A DNA stretch of 64,000 nucleotides from an uncultured Oscillospiraceae bacterium (GCA_934573935.1 CAKTMO010000006.1:1-64000); one strand, 5' to 3'; shown: positions 1 through 8,961, counted from the first letter of the stretch. Notes: a model not told the origin generated them from the sequence alone. A program made the numbers and translations.

Positions 1-4
1 TTTT

Positions 5-81
5 TGGCACGCCGTGAGGGATTCGAACCCCCGGCCTTCTGGTCCGTAGCCAGACGCTCTATCCAGCTGAGCTAACGGCGC
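5..81 (-). tRNA. tRNA-Arg (anticodon ACG), CCA encoded
   Basis: On the minus strand the segment folds as a complete cloverleaf: a 7-bp acceptor stem (GCGCCGT with ACGGCGT, one G-T pair), a D arm, an anticodon arm TCTGG/CCAGA with loop CTACGGA, and a T arm with TTCGAAT. The loop places ACG as anticodon, so the tRNA reads CGN arginine codons after A34 deamination to inosine. The 3' end carries an encoded CCA followed by an A-run (T-run on the plus strand). Confidence 0.95.
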
Positions 82-166
82 ATGTCTCTCCAGACGACTT
101 GCTCATAATAACATACCTTTTCAAAAAAAGCAAGAGGTATTTTTGCTTTTTTTGATTTTTTTCGGG

Positions 167-195
167 TTGTCAAAGGGGAGAAATTGTGGTATCGT
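167..195 (+). promoter_or_regulatory. Sigma-A-type promoter of the DivIVA-like gene
   Basis: TTGTCA at 167-172 and TATCGT at 190-195 are separated by 17 bp, about 40 bp before the ATG at 237. The -10 is imperfect. Confidence 0.45.
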
Positions 196-236
196 AAAGA
201 AAAAGATTTTATACATGATTGGCGGAGGGGAAAACC

Positions 237-851
237 ATGAGCACGAATTTCAGAACGTGTATGTTTGGCGGCTTTGATCGGACCGATGTGATCAAATATA
301 TTGAAAAATCCGCCAAAGAGACGCAGGAGCGGATCGAGACGTTGGAAAAAGAAAACGGTGCGCTGCGTGAGGATAAGGAACGGATGGAGCAGGCGCTTCG
401 CACGCTGCATGCCCAGAGAAAGCAGGAGCGGCAGGATGAGGCGGAGCAGGTATCCTTGCAGCAGCAGCTGGAGATGATGCGGGCGGAGCTGAACACCGCA
501 AAGGAGGAGGCAGACGCCCTGCGCTGCGAGAAGGAGACGCTGCACGTGGAGAACGAGAGACTGCGGGCGGCGGCCAGCGAATATATGAGTCTGAAGGAGC
601 ACATTGCGGACATTGAGATCAGCGCCCACCGCCGCACGGAGGAATTCCGTGCCCAGGCCATTGAGCGGCTGCGCCAGATCATTGGTCAGCAGCGGGGCTG
701 GTGTCAGGCGCAGCGGGGGCAATATGCCTTTATCAACGAAAAGCTGCTGCAGGAGGTGCGGCGGACGGAGGACATTCTGGTGAACTGTGACTTCTCCGGC
801 TTTGACACCATGCTGGAGGGATTGCAGAATCTTGAGGATTCGCTGAAGTAA
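237..851 (+). CDS. DivIVA-like coiled-coil protein
   Basis: The 204-residue product begins MSTNFRTCMFGGFDRTDVIK, the short ordered N-terminal motif with an FGGFD-type turn typical of DivIVA/GpsB-like proteins of Clostridia. A long charged coiled coil follows from about residue 20 to 150, rich in E, R, Q and K, with a less regular tail that includes a glutamine-rich patch (IIGQQRGWCQAQRGQ). The ATG at 237 was chosen because GGCGGAGGGG lies 7-16 bases upstream; an in-frame TTG at 219 has no ribosome site. Such proteins usually act as membrane-curvature or polar scaffolds in division or envelope growth, but this exact role is inferred. It is a single-gene unit ending at a strong hairpin. Confidence 0.65.
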   Translation: MSTNFRTCMFGGFDRTDVIKYIEKSAKETQERIETLEKENGALREDKERMEQALRTLHAQRKQERQDEAEQVSLQQQLEMMRAELNTAKEEADALRCEKETLHVENERLRAAASEYMSLKEHIADIEISAHRRTEEFRAQAIERLRQIIGQQRGWCQAQRGQYAFINEKLLQEVRRTEDILVNCDFSGFDTMLEGLQNLEDSLK

Positions 852-862
852 TACGAAATGCA

Positions 863-899
863 GAAAAAATGCCCCCGCCTGTAAAGGCGGGGGCATTTT
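863..899. terminator. Bidirectional terminator between divIVA-like gene and asnA
   Basis: The perfect 12-bp stem ATGCCCCCGCCT/AGGCGGGGGCAT has a GTAA loop and is flanked by an A-run and a T-run, so it can end both converging genes. Confidence 0.9.
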
Positions 900-916
900 A
901 TAGGCTTGCGGAAAGA

Positions 917-1927
917 TCACAGCAGCATGATGCCGACGTCAGCGCAGGCTTTTTCGGTTTCGGCATCCCACAGGCTGGCCTGCACCTCGCCAATATGGCA
1001 GGTGCCGATCATCAGCATGCACAGACGGGACTGGCCGATACCGCCGCCGATGGTCAGGGGCAGCTCGCCGTTGAGCAGCATCTTGTGGAAGGGCAGTTCA
1101 CGGCGGTCGTTGCAGCCGCGGGCGTTCAGCTGATAGTCCATGGCGGCCTCATCCACGCGGATACCCATGGAGGAGATCTCGAAGGAGCTGTCCAGAATGG
1201 GGTTATACAGCAGAATATCGCCGTTCAGGGACCAGTCGTCATAGTCGGGGGCGCGGCCGTCGTGGGGCTTTCCGGAGCGCTTCAGATTATCGCCGATCTG
1301 CATGAGGAACACGGTATGATGCTCACGGCAGATGGCGTGCTCGCGCTCTTTGGGAGTCAGGTCGGGCCAGCGGTCTTCCAGCTCCTGGGTGGTGACGAAA
1401 TAGACCTCGCGCTCCAGCTTGGTATGTAGGCTGGGAAAGGCGATCTGCAGCGCGTCGTTGGTCTCCACAACGGCACCCACGATGGCACGGACGGTCTGCT
1501 TCAGGAAGTTGACGTTGCGATCCTCACGGGAAATGACCTTTTCCCAGTCCCACTGGTCCACGTAGACGGAGTGGAGGTTATCCACCTCTTCGTCGCGGCG
1601 GATGGCGTTCATATCGGTAAAGAGACCCTTGCCGACATTGAACTCATAACGCTTCAGGGCCAGACGCTTCCACTTGGCCAGAGAATGCACCACCTGGCCG
1701 TTAGCACCGACGTCGGGAATATCAAAGGAAACAGGGCGCTCCACGCCGTTGAGGTTGTCATTCAAACCGGAGTCCTCACGGACAAACAGGGGGGCGGAGA
1801 CCCGACGCAGATTCAGCGCTTGACCCAGATTGACCTGAAAGTTACTCTTGATGAACTCGATAGCACGCTGCATTTCGTAGACAGACAGCGGCGTTTTGTA
1901 ACCGGCGGGAATGAAAACCTTACTCAT
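917..1927 (-). CDS. asnA: Aspartate--ammonia ligase (AsnA)
   Basis: The 336-residue product matches the ammonia-dependent asparagine synthetase AsnA in length and signature segments (MSKVFIPAGYKTPLSVYEMQ; NLRRVSAPLFV; GLNDNLNGVERPVSFD). AsnA is a cytosolic class II aminoacyl-tRNA-synthetase-like enzyme making asparagine from aspartate, ammonia and ATP via an aspartyl-AMP intermediate. The second half keeps the family blocks DQWDWEKVI, HTVFLMQIGD and GGGIGQSRLCML. It is monocistronic, with its own promoter about 40 bp upstream and a shared terminator downstream. No glutamine-hydrolysing domain is present, so ammonia is the expected nitrogen donor. Confidence 0.97.
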   Translation of the reverse strand: MSKVFIPAGYKTPLSVYEMQRAIEFIKSNFQVNLGQALNLRRVSAPLFVREDSGLNDNLNGVERPVSFDIPDVGANGQVVHSLAKWKRLALKRYEFNVGKGLFTDMNAIRRDEEVDNLHSVYVDQWDWEKVISREDRNVNFLKQTVRAIVGAVVETNDALQIAFPSLHTKLEREVYFVTTQELEDRWPDLTPKEREHAICREHHTVFLMQIGDNLKRSGKPHDGRAPDYDDWSLNGDILLYNPILDSSFEISSMGIRVDEAAMDYQLNARGCNDRRELPFHKMLLNGELPLTIGGGIGQSRLCMLMIGTCHIGEVQASLWDAETEKACADVGIMLL

Positions 1928-1962
1928 GCCTTAGCACCTCTTTCTTAAAAAATATGCACTTT

Positions 1963-1991
1963 ATTATAGCGGGACGGATTTTAGTTGACAA
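1963..1991 (-). promoter_or_regulatory. asnA promoter
   Basis: On the minus strand TTGTCA (1986-1991) and TATAAT (1963-1968) have a 17-bp spacer, upstream of the asnA start at 1927. Confidence 0.75.
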
Positions 1992-2015
1992 GGGTAAAAA
2001 TCCCTAAAATTCATG

Positions 2016-2053
2016 AAAAAAACTGCCGCATCCTTGTGGATGCGGCAGTTTTT
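2016..2053 (-). terminator. Terminator of the aminotransferase gene
   Basis: A 16-bp stem (AAAAACTGCCGCATCC and its complement) with a TTGT loop and T-runs lies 14 bp past the aminotransferase stop codon. Confidence 0.92.
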
Positions 2054-2066
2054 CTATAAGCAGCGC

Positions 2067-3257
2067 TTATTTGAAGGATTCGATCATGGCCTTGAAGGCG
2101 GGCAGGCTGCGGCGGATCATGTCGTTGGACACACAGTAGCTCAGGCGGAAGAAGCCGGGGCAGCCGAAGCCGTCAGCGGGCACCACCAGCAGGTTGTGGC
2201 CCAGCTTGGCCTTCTCGGAGAAGACGTTGGCGTCGCCGTTGGGCGCCTTGACGAACAGATAGAAGGCGCCGTCGGGCTTGGCACACTCATAGCCCATCTC
2301 AGTCAGGCTGTTGTACAGCAGGTTGCGGTTTTCATCGTAGGCAACCAGGTCGGGGCGCTCCTCGGCGCAGTACTCGATGACCTTCTGCATCAGGGTCGGG
2401 GGGCAGACGTGGCCCATGATGCGGGCAGCACCGGAGATAGCGGCGTACACAGCATGGCTGTCGTCGGCGAAGCCGGGGACGTAGACGTAGCCGATACGCT
2501 CACCGGGCAGGGACAGGGACTTGGAGTAGGAATAACACACGATGGTGTTCTTGTACAGGCAGGGGATGAAGGGGACTTTCACGCCGCCGTAGACCAGCTC
2601 ACGATAGGGCTCGTCGGCGATGATGTAGATGGGATGGCCGTACTCGGCGCTCTTGCGCTCCAGCAGAGCGGCCAGACCCTTCAGGGTCTCCTCGGTGTAC
2701 ACAACGCCGGAGGGGTTGTTGGGGGAGTTGACGATGATGGCCTGGGTGTGCTTGGTGATGCGCTTCTCCACCTCATCCAGATGGATCTGGAAGGCCTTGG
2801 TATCTGCGGGAACGACAACCAGCTTGCCGCCGTTGGCGTTGACGAAGGGGCGGTACTCAGGGAAGAAGGGGGCGATGGCCATGATCTCGGTGTCGGCATC
2901 CACGATCAGGGCCTTGATGATGGAGATCAGGGCGGGGGCGGCGCCGCAGGTAAAGAACAGCTCGCTGGCCTTTACATCCAGGCCGAAGCGGGCGGCCAGA
3001 TCCTTGGCGACGGCGGCGCGGGCTTCCTCAAAGCCGGGGGCCATGGAATAGCCGTGCAGCTTGATGGAATCGGTCTCGTCCACGATCTTCTTGATGGACT
3101 CGTTGACCTTCTTGGGGGCGGGGATGCTGGGATTGCCCAGAGAATAGTCATAGACATTTTCTGGGCCGACGACCTTGGCCTGCTCCAGACCATAGGCGAA
3201 CAGCTGGCGAATGACGGAGGGGGCAGTACCGAGAGTGTAATATTCCTGATTGACCAT
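2067..3257 (-). CDS. PLP-dependent class I/II aminotransferase
   Basis: This is a 396-residue fold-type I aminotransferase. Family blocks are in order: YDYSLGNPSIPAP near the N terminus, LHGYSMAPGFEEAR (substrate loop), TCGAAPALISI, the cofactor motif NSPNNPSGVVY, ADEPYRELVYGG, and CYSYSKSLSLPGERIGYVY containing the Schiff-base lysine. It probably transaminates an amino acid (aspartate, alanine or aromatic type); the substrate cannot be read from sequence. The ATG at 3257 is preferred because AGGAGCT lies just upstream; longer in-frame starts would extend into the 5' leader. It has its own promoter and terminator, and two CGCATGCG boxes lie in its leader. Confidence 0.9.
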   Translation of the reverse strand: MVNQEYYTLGTAPSVIRQLFAYGLEQAKVVGPENVYDYSLGNPSIPAPKKVNESIKKIVDETDSIKLHGYSMAPGFEEARAAVAKDLAARFGLDVKASELFFTCGAAPALISIIKALIVDADTEIMAIAPFFPEYRPFVNANGGKLVVVPADTKAFQIHLDEVEKRITKHTQAIIVNSPNNPSGVVYTEETLKGLAALLERKSAEYGHPIYIIADEPYRELVYGGVKVPFIPCLYKNTIVCYSYSKSLSLPGERIGYVYVPGFADDSHAVYAAISGAARIMGHVCPPTLMQKVIEYCAEERPDLVAYDENRNLLYNSLTEMGYECAKPDGAFYLFVKAPNGDANVFSEKAKLGHNLLVVPADGFGCPGFFRLSYCVSNDMIRRSLPAFKAMIESFK

Positions 3258-3285
3258 GATAACAGCTCCTATTTTTTTATTTTTC

Positions 3286-3308
3286 CGCATGCGGCTCAAA
3301 CGCATGCG
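3286..3308 (-). promoter_or_regulatory. Paired CGCATGCG boxes in the aminotransferase leader
   Basis: Two copies of the self-complementary octamer CGCATGCG (3286-3293 and 3301-3308) are separated by 7 bp and sit directly after the predicted transcription start. They could be an operator or form an RNA hairpin. Confidence 0.4.
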
Positions 3309-3320
3309 TGACCAACTATT

Positions 3321-3349
3321 ACTATACGAGTGTTTTCTTTGATTGTCAA
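3321..3349 (-). promoter_or_regulatory. Aminotransferase promoter
   Basis: On the minus strand TTGACA (3344-3349) and TATAGT (3321-3326) have a 17-bp spacer. Confidence 0.8.
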
Positions 3350-3411
3350 GTATTTATCAAAGAAAAAGGAATTTAACGGAAAAATTTATGCAAACGAAAC
3401 AACCGGCAGTC

Positions 3412-4326
3412 TCAGTTCAGCTCCATCCGCTGGGCCAGTACGCTGCCGGCGGCGATGGAAGCCAGCTTGGACTCGGCGCTGTCGGCACGGGATACCAGCA
3501 CGATAGGCACCTTGGCACCCAAGATGATACCGGCGTTCTTGGCGTTGCCGAACAGGGAAGCGGCCTTGCCGATGCCGTTGCCCACCTCGTAGTTGGGCAC
3601 CAGCAGAATGTCGGCATCGCCTGCGCCGGGGGCGGTGTAGTGCTTGTGGTGGCAGGCTTCCTTGCTGACCGCCAGGTCGAGAGCCACGGGGCCGCAGACG
3701 TTCATGTTGTACTTGCTCCAGCGCTCGGTCATGTGGGCCAGGGCATCGGCGTCCACGGTGGACTGGATCTTGGGGTTGACCACCTCCGCGCCGCAGATGC
3801 AGGCGGCGTTGATGCTCTCATAGCCCAGGGCGTGCAGCACCATGGCGGCATTCTCCAGGATCTCGGCCTTCTTGTCCAGATCGGGGAAGGTGTTGACGCC
3901 GCCGTCGGTGAGGATCACCATCTTGCCGTAGGCGGGGATCTCGTAGAACATGCAGTGGGTGGTGAGATGGCTGGTGCGTAGGCCGCACTCCTTATTAAAT
4001 ACGGCGCGCATCAGATCGGCGGTGCCCAGAATGCCTTTCATCAGGAAATTGGCCTTACCCTCAGCGCACAGGGCCACGGCCTTGGCGGCGCAGTCGGTGT
4101 CGCTGTCACCGGCGATGATCTCGTAATCGTCGGGATTCTCGCCCAGACCGGACAGCATGTCCTTGATCTCGTCCACATGGCCCACCAGAATGGGGGTGGC
4201 GATGCCCTCCTTGCGGGCCTCCACCACCGCCTCGATGACGGGCTGGTCATGAGCGGCGGCCACGGCGATAACGCCGGTCTTACCGCCCTTGGCGGCCTCT
4301 AAAATGCCGTTTATGGTATTGATCAT
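3412..4326 (-). CDS. Phosphate butyryl/acetyltransferase-family protein (Ptb paralogue 1)
   Basis: The 304-residue product belongs to the PTA/PTB family, which exchanges CoA and phosphate between acyl-CoA and acyl phosphate. Visible blocks are TGVIAVAAAHDQPVIEAV at the N terminus, NFLMKGILGTADLMRAVFNK, MVILTDGGVNTFPDL and GAGDADILLVPNYEVGNGIGKA. Its length matches phosphate butyryltransferase rather than the longer Pta. In butyrate producers it would work with a butyrate kinase, but no kinase gene is next to it. A second paralogue lies at 54894-55799; the two differ across much of their length, so different substrates are possible. It is monocistronic with a strong promoter. Confidence 0.85.
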   Translation of the reverse strand: MINTINGILEAAKGGKTGVIAVAAAHDQPVIEAVVEARKEGIATPILVGHVDEIKDMLSGLGENPDDYEIIAGDSDTDCAAKAVALCAEGKANFLMKGILGTADLMRAVFNKECGLRTSHLTTHCMFYEIPAYGKMVILTDGGVNTFPDLDKKAEILENAAMVLHALGYESINAACICGAEVVNPKIQSTVDADALAHMTERWSKYNMNVCGPVALDLAVSKEACHHKHYTAPGAGDADILLVPNYEVGNGIGKAASLFGNAKNAGIILGAKVPIVLVSRADSAESKLASIAAGSVLAQRMELN

Positions 4327-4382
4327 GTACGTTTCCTCCTGAAAATCGTTTGTACGGATGGGGGATCATGGTTACTTTTACC

Positions 4383-4411
4383 ATTATACATCGCAGGAAA
4401 GCTATCGTCAA
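4383..4411 (-). promoter_or_regulatory. Promoter of ptb paralogue 1
   Basis: On the minus strand TTGACG (4406-4411) and TATAAT (4383-4388) have a 17-bp spacer. Confidence 0.8.
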
Positions 4412-4469
4412 CGATAAACCGAAGGATTCAATGAAATATTTTGTAAAATGCGGGGATGGCAGAAAACGG

Positions 4470-4498
4470 TTGAAGAAAGGGAAGAAGTATGGTAAGAT
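4470..4498 (+). promoter_or_regulatory. queA promoter
   Basis: TTGAAG (4470-4475) and TAAGAT (4493-4498) have a 17-bp spacer. Its position argues against an upstream in-frame start at 4489 for queA. Confidence 0.55.
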
Positions 4499-4542
4499 AC
4501 AAAATTACGAAACACTATATTCCATCAGAAGTGAGCGAGAGC

Positions 4543-5568
<1,026 letters not shown>

Positions 5569-5594
5569 GATAGAACAGACACGGGCATACTATA

Positions 5595-5623
5595 TTGACG
5601 CGTGTTTTCAGAAAATGTATAAT
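5595..5623 (+). promoter_or_regulatory. Promoter of the DUF4160-DUF2442 pair
   Basis: TTGACG (5595-5600) and TATAAT (5618-5623) have a 17-bp spacer; a TG immediately precedes the -10. Confidence 0.8.
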
Positions 5624-5645
5624 GGAAACCGAAGGAGGGATGCAG

Positions 5646-5911
5646 ATGCCGGAGCTTTGCAGGTTTTACAATATTGTGATCAAGATGCTTTCAGCGATAC
5701 CGACAAGCATCATAAACCGCACTTTTATGTGCATTATAATGAGTACGAAGCATCTGTCGGCGTGGATGGTGAAATGATCGCGGGTAGTCTTCCGGTCAAA
5801 CAACTGAAACTGGTACAGGCGTGGGCGGCCATCCACGAGGATGAACTCTACGCCGCATGGAACAAGGCGGTACAAAACATCCCATTCGGCAAGATCGAAC
5901 CGCTGAGATAA
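5646..5911 (+). pseudogene. DUF4160 family protein, frameshifted
   Basis: The frame starting at the ATG at 5646, with AAGGAGG 7 bases before it, encodes MPELCRFYNIVIKM, the usual DUF4160 start. Homology then continues in another frame as TDKHHKPHFYVHYNEYEASV and runs to KQLKLVQAWAAIHEDELYAAW and IEPLR, stopping at 5911. One base appears to be lost between about 5685 and 5697. DUF4160 proteins are small and often paired with DUF2442, a toxin-antitoxin-like arrangement whose function is not settled. The promoter, ribosome site and downstream partner are intact, so this is a recent mutation, a sequencing error or (less likely) recoding. Confidence 0.8.
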
Positions 5912-5925
5912 GGAGGAACGCGCTT

Positions 5926-6219
5926 ATGTATATCTCTAACGGAATTGCGTATGCAGGCGAACAGGAGCCTGTCATCAAGGTCTGCGGCGTTCGTCCGCTG
6001 ACCGGTCACAAGCTTTGGCTCCGATTTACAACGGGAGAAGTAAAAGTTTTTGACTTTACGCCGCTGCTGAAGGACGCCGGTTTTGCACCGTTGGCCGATG
6101 AGCGCACATTTGCAGGCGTATATATTGATTATGGCGTGACTGTTTGGAATGACGGCGACATTGATATTGCACCGGAGTACCTGTACGAACATTCGGTGGC
6201 GGTGGAAGACATTGCCTGA
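5926..6219 (+). CDS. DUF2442 domain-containing protein
   Basis: The 97-residue product has the DUF2442 layout: IKVCGVRPLTGHKLWLRFTTGEVKVFDF, then FAPLADERTFAGVYIDYGVTVWN and a final DIDIAPEYLYEHS. It starts 14 bp after the DUF4160 stop, with AAGGAGG overlapping the intergenic gap, so the two are cotranscribed. DUF2442 proteins are seen as partners of DUF4160 in toxin-antitoxin-like pairs; no activity can be assigned here. With the partner broken, this may now be an orphan. Confidence 0.85.
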   Translation: MYISNGIAYAGEQEPVIKVCGVRPLTGHKLWLRFTTGEVKVFDFTPLLKDAGFAPLADERTFAGVYIDYGVTVWNDGDIDIAPEYLYEHSVAVEDIA

Positions 6220-6238
6220 AGAAACGTGGTTTTAGACT

Positions 6239-6268
6239 GAGGTGCGGCAGTCGTGACTGCCGCACCTC
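6239..6268 (+). terminator. Hairpin after DUF2442
   Basis: The arms GAGGTGCGGCAG and CTGCCGCACCTC form a near-perfect hairpin 20 bp after the stop codon. The T-run after it is weak, so termination efficiency is uncertain. Confidence 0.6.
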
Positions 6269-6373
6269 GTTGTGAATACTGGGAAAAACAGAGTAAGCTA
6301 TATTCGCTTTTGTGTCTTTAGCTCATTTTGCCGATGTGATTTTTTATTGATTCATAGAAATTAGGAGAATAGA

Positions 6374-7510
6374 ATGTTCAAAGTCATCAAAAAACAGGGC
6401 CGCGCACGGCGGGGACAGTTTCAGTGTGCCCATGGCGGCGTGGTGCAGACGCCGGTGTTCATGAATGTGGGGACGCAGGCGGCCATCAAGGGCGGTATCG
6501 ACGCCTTTGACCTGCGGGATCAGCTGGGTTGTCAGATCGAGCTGAGCAACACCTATCACCTGCATCTCCGCCCAGGCGACGAGACCATCAAGGCGCTGGG
6601 CGGCCTCCACAGGTTTATGCGATGGGATGGCCCCATCCTGACGGACAGTGGAGGTTTTCAAGTATTTTCCCTTGCCAGTCTGCGCAAAATCAAGGAAGAA
6701 GGTGTGACCTTCGCCTCTCATCTGGATGGACACCGCATTTTTATGGGGCCGGAGGAGAGTATGCGTATCCAGTCCAATCTGGGCAGCGATATCGCCATGG
6801 CCTTTGACGAATGTGTGGAGAATCCGGCGCCCTACGACTACGCCAAAGCGTCCTGCGAGCGGACACTGCGGTGGCTGGAGCGGTGCAAGGCGGAGCATGA
6901 CCGGCTCAACGCGCTGCCGGATACGGTGAATCCCAGGCAGATGCTGTTCGGCATCAATCAGGGCGCTACTTACGCCGACCTGCGGATCTGGCACATGCAG
7001 CAGATCGCAAAAATCGACTGCGACGGCTTTGCCATCGGCGGCTTGGCGGTGGGCGAGCCTACTGAGGTGATGTATGAGATCATCGACGCGGTGGAGCCCT
7101 ATATGCCTGCGGACAAGCCGCGGTATTTGATGGGTGTGGGTACGCCCAGCAATATCATCGAGGGCGTGGCCCGCGGTGTGGATTTCTTCGACTGTGTGAT
7201 GCCAGCCCGCAATGCCCGCCATGGCAAGCTGTTTACCTGGCAGGGCACCATGAACATCAAAAATGCCCAGTACAAGCTGGACGACGGCCCCATTGATCCC
7301 CAGTGCGACTGCCCCGTTTGCCGGAAGTTCAGCCGAGCCTATCTGCGCCATTTGTTTACGGCACAGGAGATGCTGGGCATGCGCCTGGCGGTGATGCACA
7401 ACCTGTATTTCTATAACAAGCTGACCCAGCGCATCCGCGACGCGCTGGATGAGAACGCCTTTGATGCCTTCCGCGCCGAGTACAGCCGGAAGCTGGCGGA
7501 AAAAGTATAA
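6374..7510 (+). CDS. tgt: tRNA-guanine transglycosylase (Tgt)
   Basis: Tgt exchanges guanine 34 for preQ1 in tRNAs with GUN anticodons. The 378-residue product has FKVIKKQGRARRGQF at the start, ILTDSGGFQVFSLA with the catalytic aspartate region, GINQGA, GGLAVGEP, MGVGTPSNIIEGVARGVDFFDCVMPARNARHG, and a zinc site built from CDCPVC plus a later histidine. The start is supported by AGGAG 6-10 bases upstream. yajC follows, as in many bacteria, but with its own promoter. Confidence 0.98.
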   Translation: MFKVIKKQGRARRGQFQCAHGGVVQTPVFMNVGTQAAIKGGIDAFDLRDQLGCQIELSNTYHLHLRPGDETIKALGGLHRFMRWDGPILTDSGGFQVFSLASLRKIKEEGVTFASHLDGHRIFMGPEESMRIQSNLGSDIAMAFDECVENPAPYDYAKASCERTLRWLERCKAEHDRLNALPDTVNPRQMLFGINQGATYADLRIWHMQQIAKIDCDGFAIGGLAVGEPTEVMYEIIDAVEPYMPADKPRYLMGVGTPSNIIEGVARGVDFFDCVMPARNARHGKLFTWQGTMNIKNAQYKLDDGPIDPQCDCPVCRKFSRAYLRHLFTAQEMLGMRLAVMHNLYFYNKLTQRIRDALDENAFDAFRAEYSRKLAEKV

Positions 7511-7538
7511 ATTTTCTTGCCAAGTGCTGCCAAACCCC

Positions 7539-7567
7539 TTGCCAAAAGGACAAGTATTCTGTATAAT
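7539..7567 (+). promoter_or_regulatory. yajC promoter
   Basis: TTGCCA (7539-7544) and TATAAT (7562-7567) have a 17-bp spacer. Confidence 0.8.
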
Positions 7568-7600
7568 AATTAAGATATCTGTGAAAAAGGAGTATCCCCT

Positions 7601-8062
7601 ATGTTCAATCTGATCACAACGGCGTATGCCGAATCCGGAGCCACCTCCACCACGGCTGGCGGCGGCATGTCCTCTATCCTGATGATCGTCGTGATGTTGG
7701 CGATCTTCTATTTCTTGCTGATCCGTCCTGAGAACAAGCGGAAAAAGCAGGCGGAAGAGATGCGCAGCTCCCTGAAGAAAGGCGACTGGCTGACCACCAT
7801 CGGCGGCGTGTATGGCCGCGTTGTTTCCATCACGGACCGCACCGTGGTCATCGAGACCAGCGAAGATCGCGTCCGCGTTGAGTTCCTGAAGTCTGCCATC
7901 GGCCAGGTGGGTACGCTGGACGAGCAGGCTGCCGCCATGCAGCGCGGCGGTCGGAAGCCCGCCAAGAAGGATGAAGCGGAGGCTCCCGCCGAAGTCGAGG
8001 CTCCCAAGGAGGAGACCACTGTGGAGGAAGCTGCCGCAGAGGAAACGAAGATCGAGGAGTAA
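7601..8062 (+). CDS. yajC: Preprotein translocase subunit YajC
   Basis: The 153-residue product has one transmembrane helix (SSILMIVVMLAIFYFLLIRP, about residues 24-43), then the YajC signature RPENKRKKQAEEMRSSLKKGDWL and GGVYGRVVSITDRTVVIE. YajC is an accessory membrane subunit of the Sec machinery with SecDF. The C-terminal 45 residues are a low-complexity tail of A, E, K and P, longer than in E. coli YajC (110 residues). It has its own promoter and a strong terminator. The next gene, a TIGR04086 membrane protein, is a common neighbour of yajC in Clostridia. Confidence 0.95.
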   Translation: MFNLITTAYAESGATSTTAGGGMSSILMIVVMLAIFYFLLIRPENKRKKQAEEMRSSLKKGDWLTTIGGVYGRVVSITDRTVVIETSEDRVRVEFLKSAIGQVGTLDEQAAAMQRGGRKPAKKDEAEAPAEVEAPKEETTVEEAAAEETKIEE

Positions 8063-8074
8063 AACCCTTAAAGA

Positions 8075-8108
8075 AAAAATGACGCTCTCATTCGAGAGCG
8101 TCATTTTT
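8075..8108 (+). terminator. yajC terminator
   Basis: A 15-bp stem (AAAAATGACGCTCTC and complement) with an ATTC loop and T-run lies 12 bp after the yajC stop. Confidence 0.92.
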
Positions 8109-8183
8109 CTTTCTCTCCGCCGCCATAAACCGCCGCGGCGGGGCATACAGTGACAAGAGGAATATGATAAGGGGGTACGTGCG

Positions 8184-8609
8184 ATGTCTCTTGGGGTGGT
8201 TTTGGGAAAGCGGACATGGATCGCGGTGGCATTGGGGGTGGTTTTGCTCCTGCTATGGACGGCGTTGGGGGCGTTATTGGTCACGAAAGGCGTGCTGTCG
8301 CTGACAATGGTGGATGGATGGCTCTACGGCGGCTGCGGCATGACGGCGTTTGCAGCGGGCTTCTTCGCCGGAAAAGGGAAGGGAGGACGGCTTGCGTCGC
8401 TGGCGGCTGTGGCGCTGCTGTACGGCATTTTATGGGCGGCGGCGCTGGCCAGCTCGCAGCCGTTAAGCTTCCAGCCCCGTGGGCTGGGGATCACGCTGGC
8501 GATGCTGGGCGGCGGAATGCTCTCCTATATGCTGCGGAGCGGACGGCGGAAAAAACGGCACAGGGTCAAAGCATCGGCGGTCAGGCGGCGTGCCGGATCG
8601 GCGACATAA
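8184..8609 (+). CDS. TIGR04086-family membrane protein
   Basis: The 141-residue product has about four hydrophobic helices (roughly residues 12-33, 41-62, 68-90, 99-116) and an arginine/lysine-rich cytoplasmic tail (RRKKRHRVKASAVRRR). Size, helix layout and position after yajC fit the TIGR04086 family found in Clostridia and Bacilli. Its function is unknown. The start is preceded by a GGGGG-type ribosome site. Confidence 0.65.
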   Translation: MSLGVVLGKRTWIAVALGVVLLLLWTALGALLVTKGVLSLTMVDGWLYGGCGMTAFAAGFFAGKGKGGRLASLAAVALLYGILWAAALASSQPLSFQPRGLGITLAMLGGGMLSYMLRSGRRKKRHRVKASAVRRRAGSAT

Positions 8610-8961
8610 TGGGGCATGGTGAAAATCACGAAATTGACCGATCGCCGCAGGAAGCGCTTGACAAGAAGATGCCAATGAGGACTTCAACAGAAAAACGGCC
8701 GCTCCTCCATATTTGGTGGGGCGGCTGTAATTTTCTCACCACATTTCGCATGTGCGGGGAGGAGAGACGAACGGATTTTTGATCGATTGACAAGGTTTAC
8801 ATAATGCTGTTTACATAATATTTTGACATAACTGACAAAAATTCTGGAATTCGCAGAAAGACCTTGCGGAGAGGAAGAATTTGCCCTATAGTATTGATGG
8901 CAGTGGATGGCGTCTATTTCTCCGGCTTGTCTCATATGCTGGGACGAGGGAGTGATCGGCC
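8610..8961. other. Intergenic region before spoIIM: hairpin and tandem GTTTACATAAT repeats
   Basis: This 352-bp gap has no convincing gene. It holds an 11-bp hairpin with one mismatch (8698-8725, GCCGCTCCTCC against GGTGGGGCGGC) followed by TAATTTTC, a possible weak terminator. Two direct repeats of GTTTACATAAT at 8795-8805 and 8809-8819 overlap a TTGACA at 8787-8792, suggesting a regulated promoter for spoIIM. Confidence 0.4.

Noticed and set aside
1928..2015. T-box or other riboswitch before asnA
   Set aside because: The leader is too short after the promoter at 1963-1991, and no T-box or known aptamer core was found.
2013..3311. Long plus-strand frame opposite the aminotransferase
   Set aside because: Glycine/valine-rich shadow frame of a GC-rich minus-strand gene, with no ribosome site or family match. 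The same applies to long frames opposite tgt (6344-8284), pckA (30290-32356) and transketolase (60837-62882).
4327..4542. preQ1 riboswitch upstream of queA
   Set aside because: The region holds two promoters and no recognisable preQ1 aptamer.
5595..5777. A 60-residue reading frame from 5595 as a distinct gene
   Set aside because: It starts within the promoter, and its useful part (from 5646) is the first half of the frameshifted DUF4160 gene.
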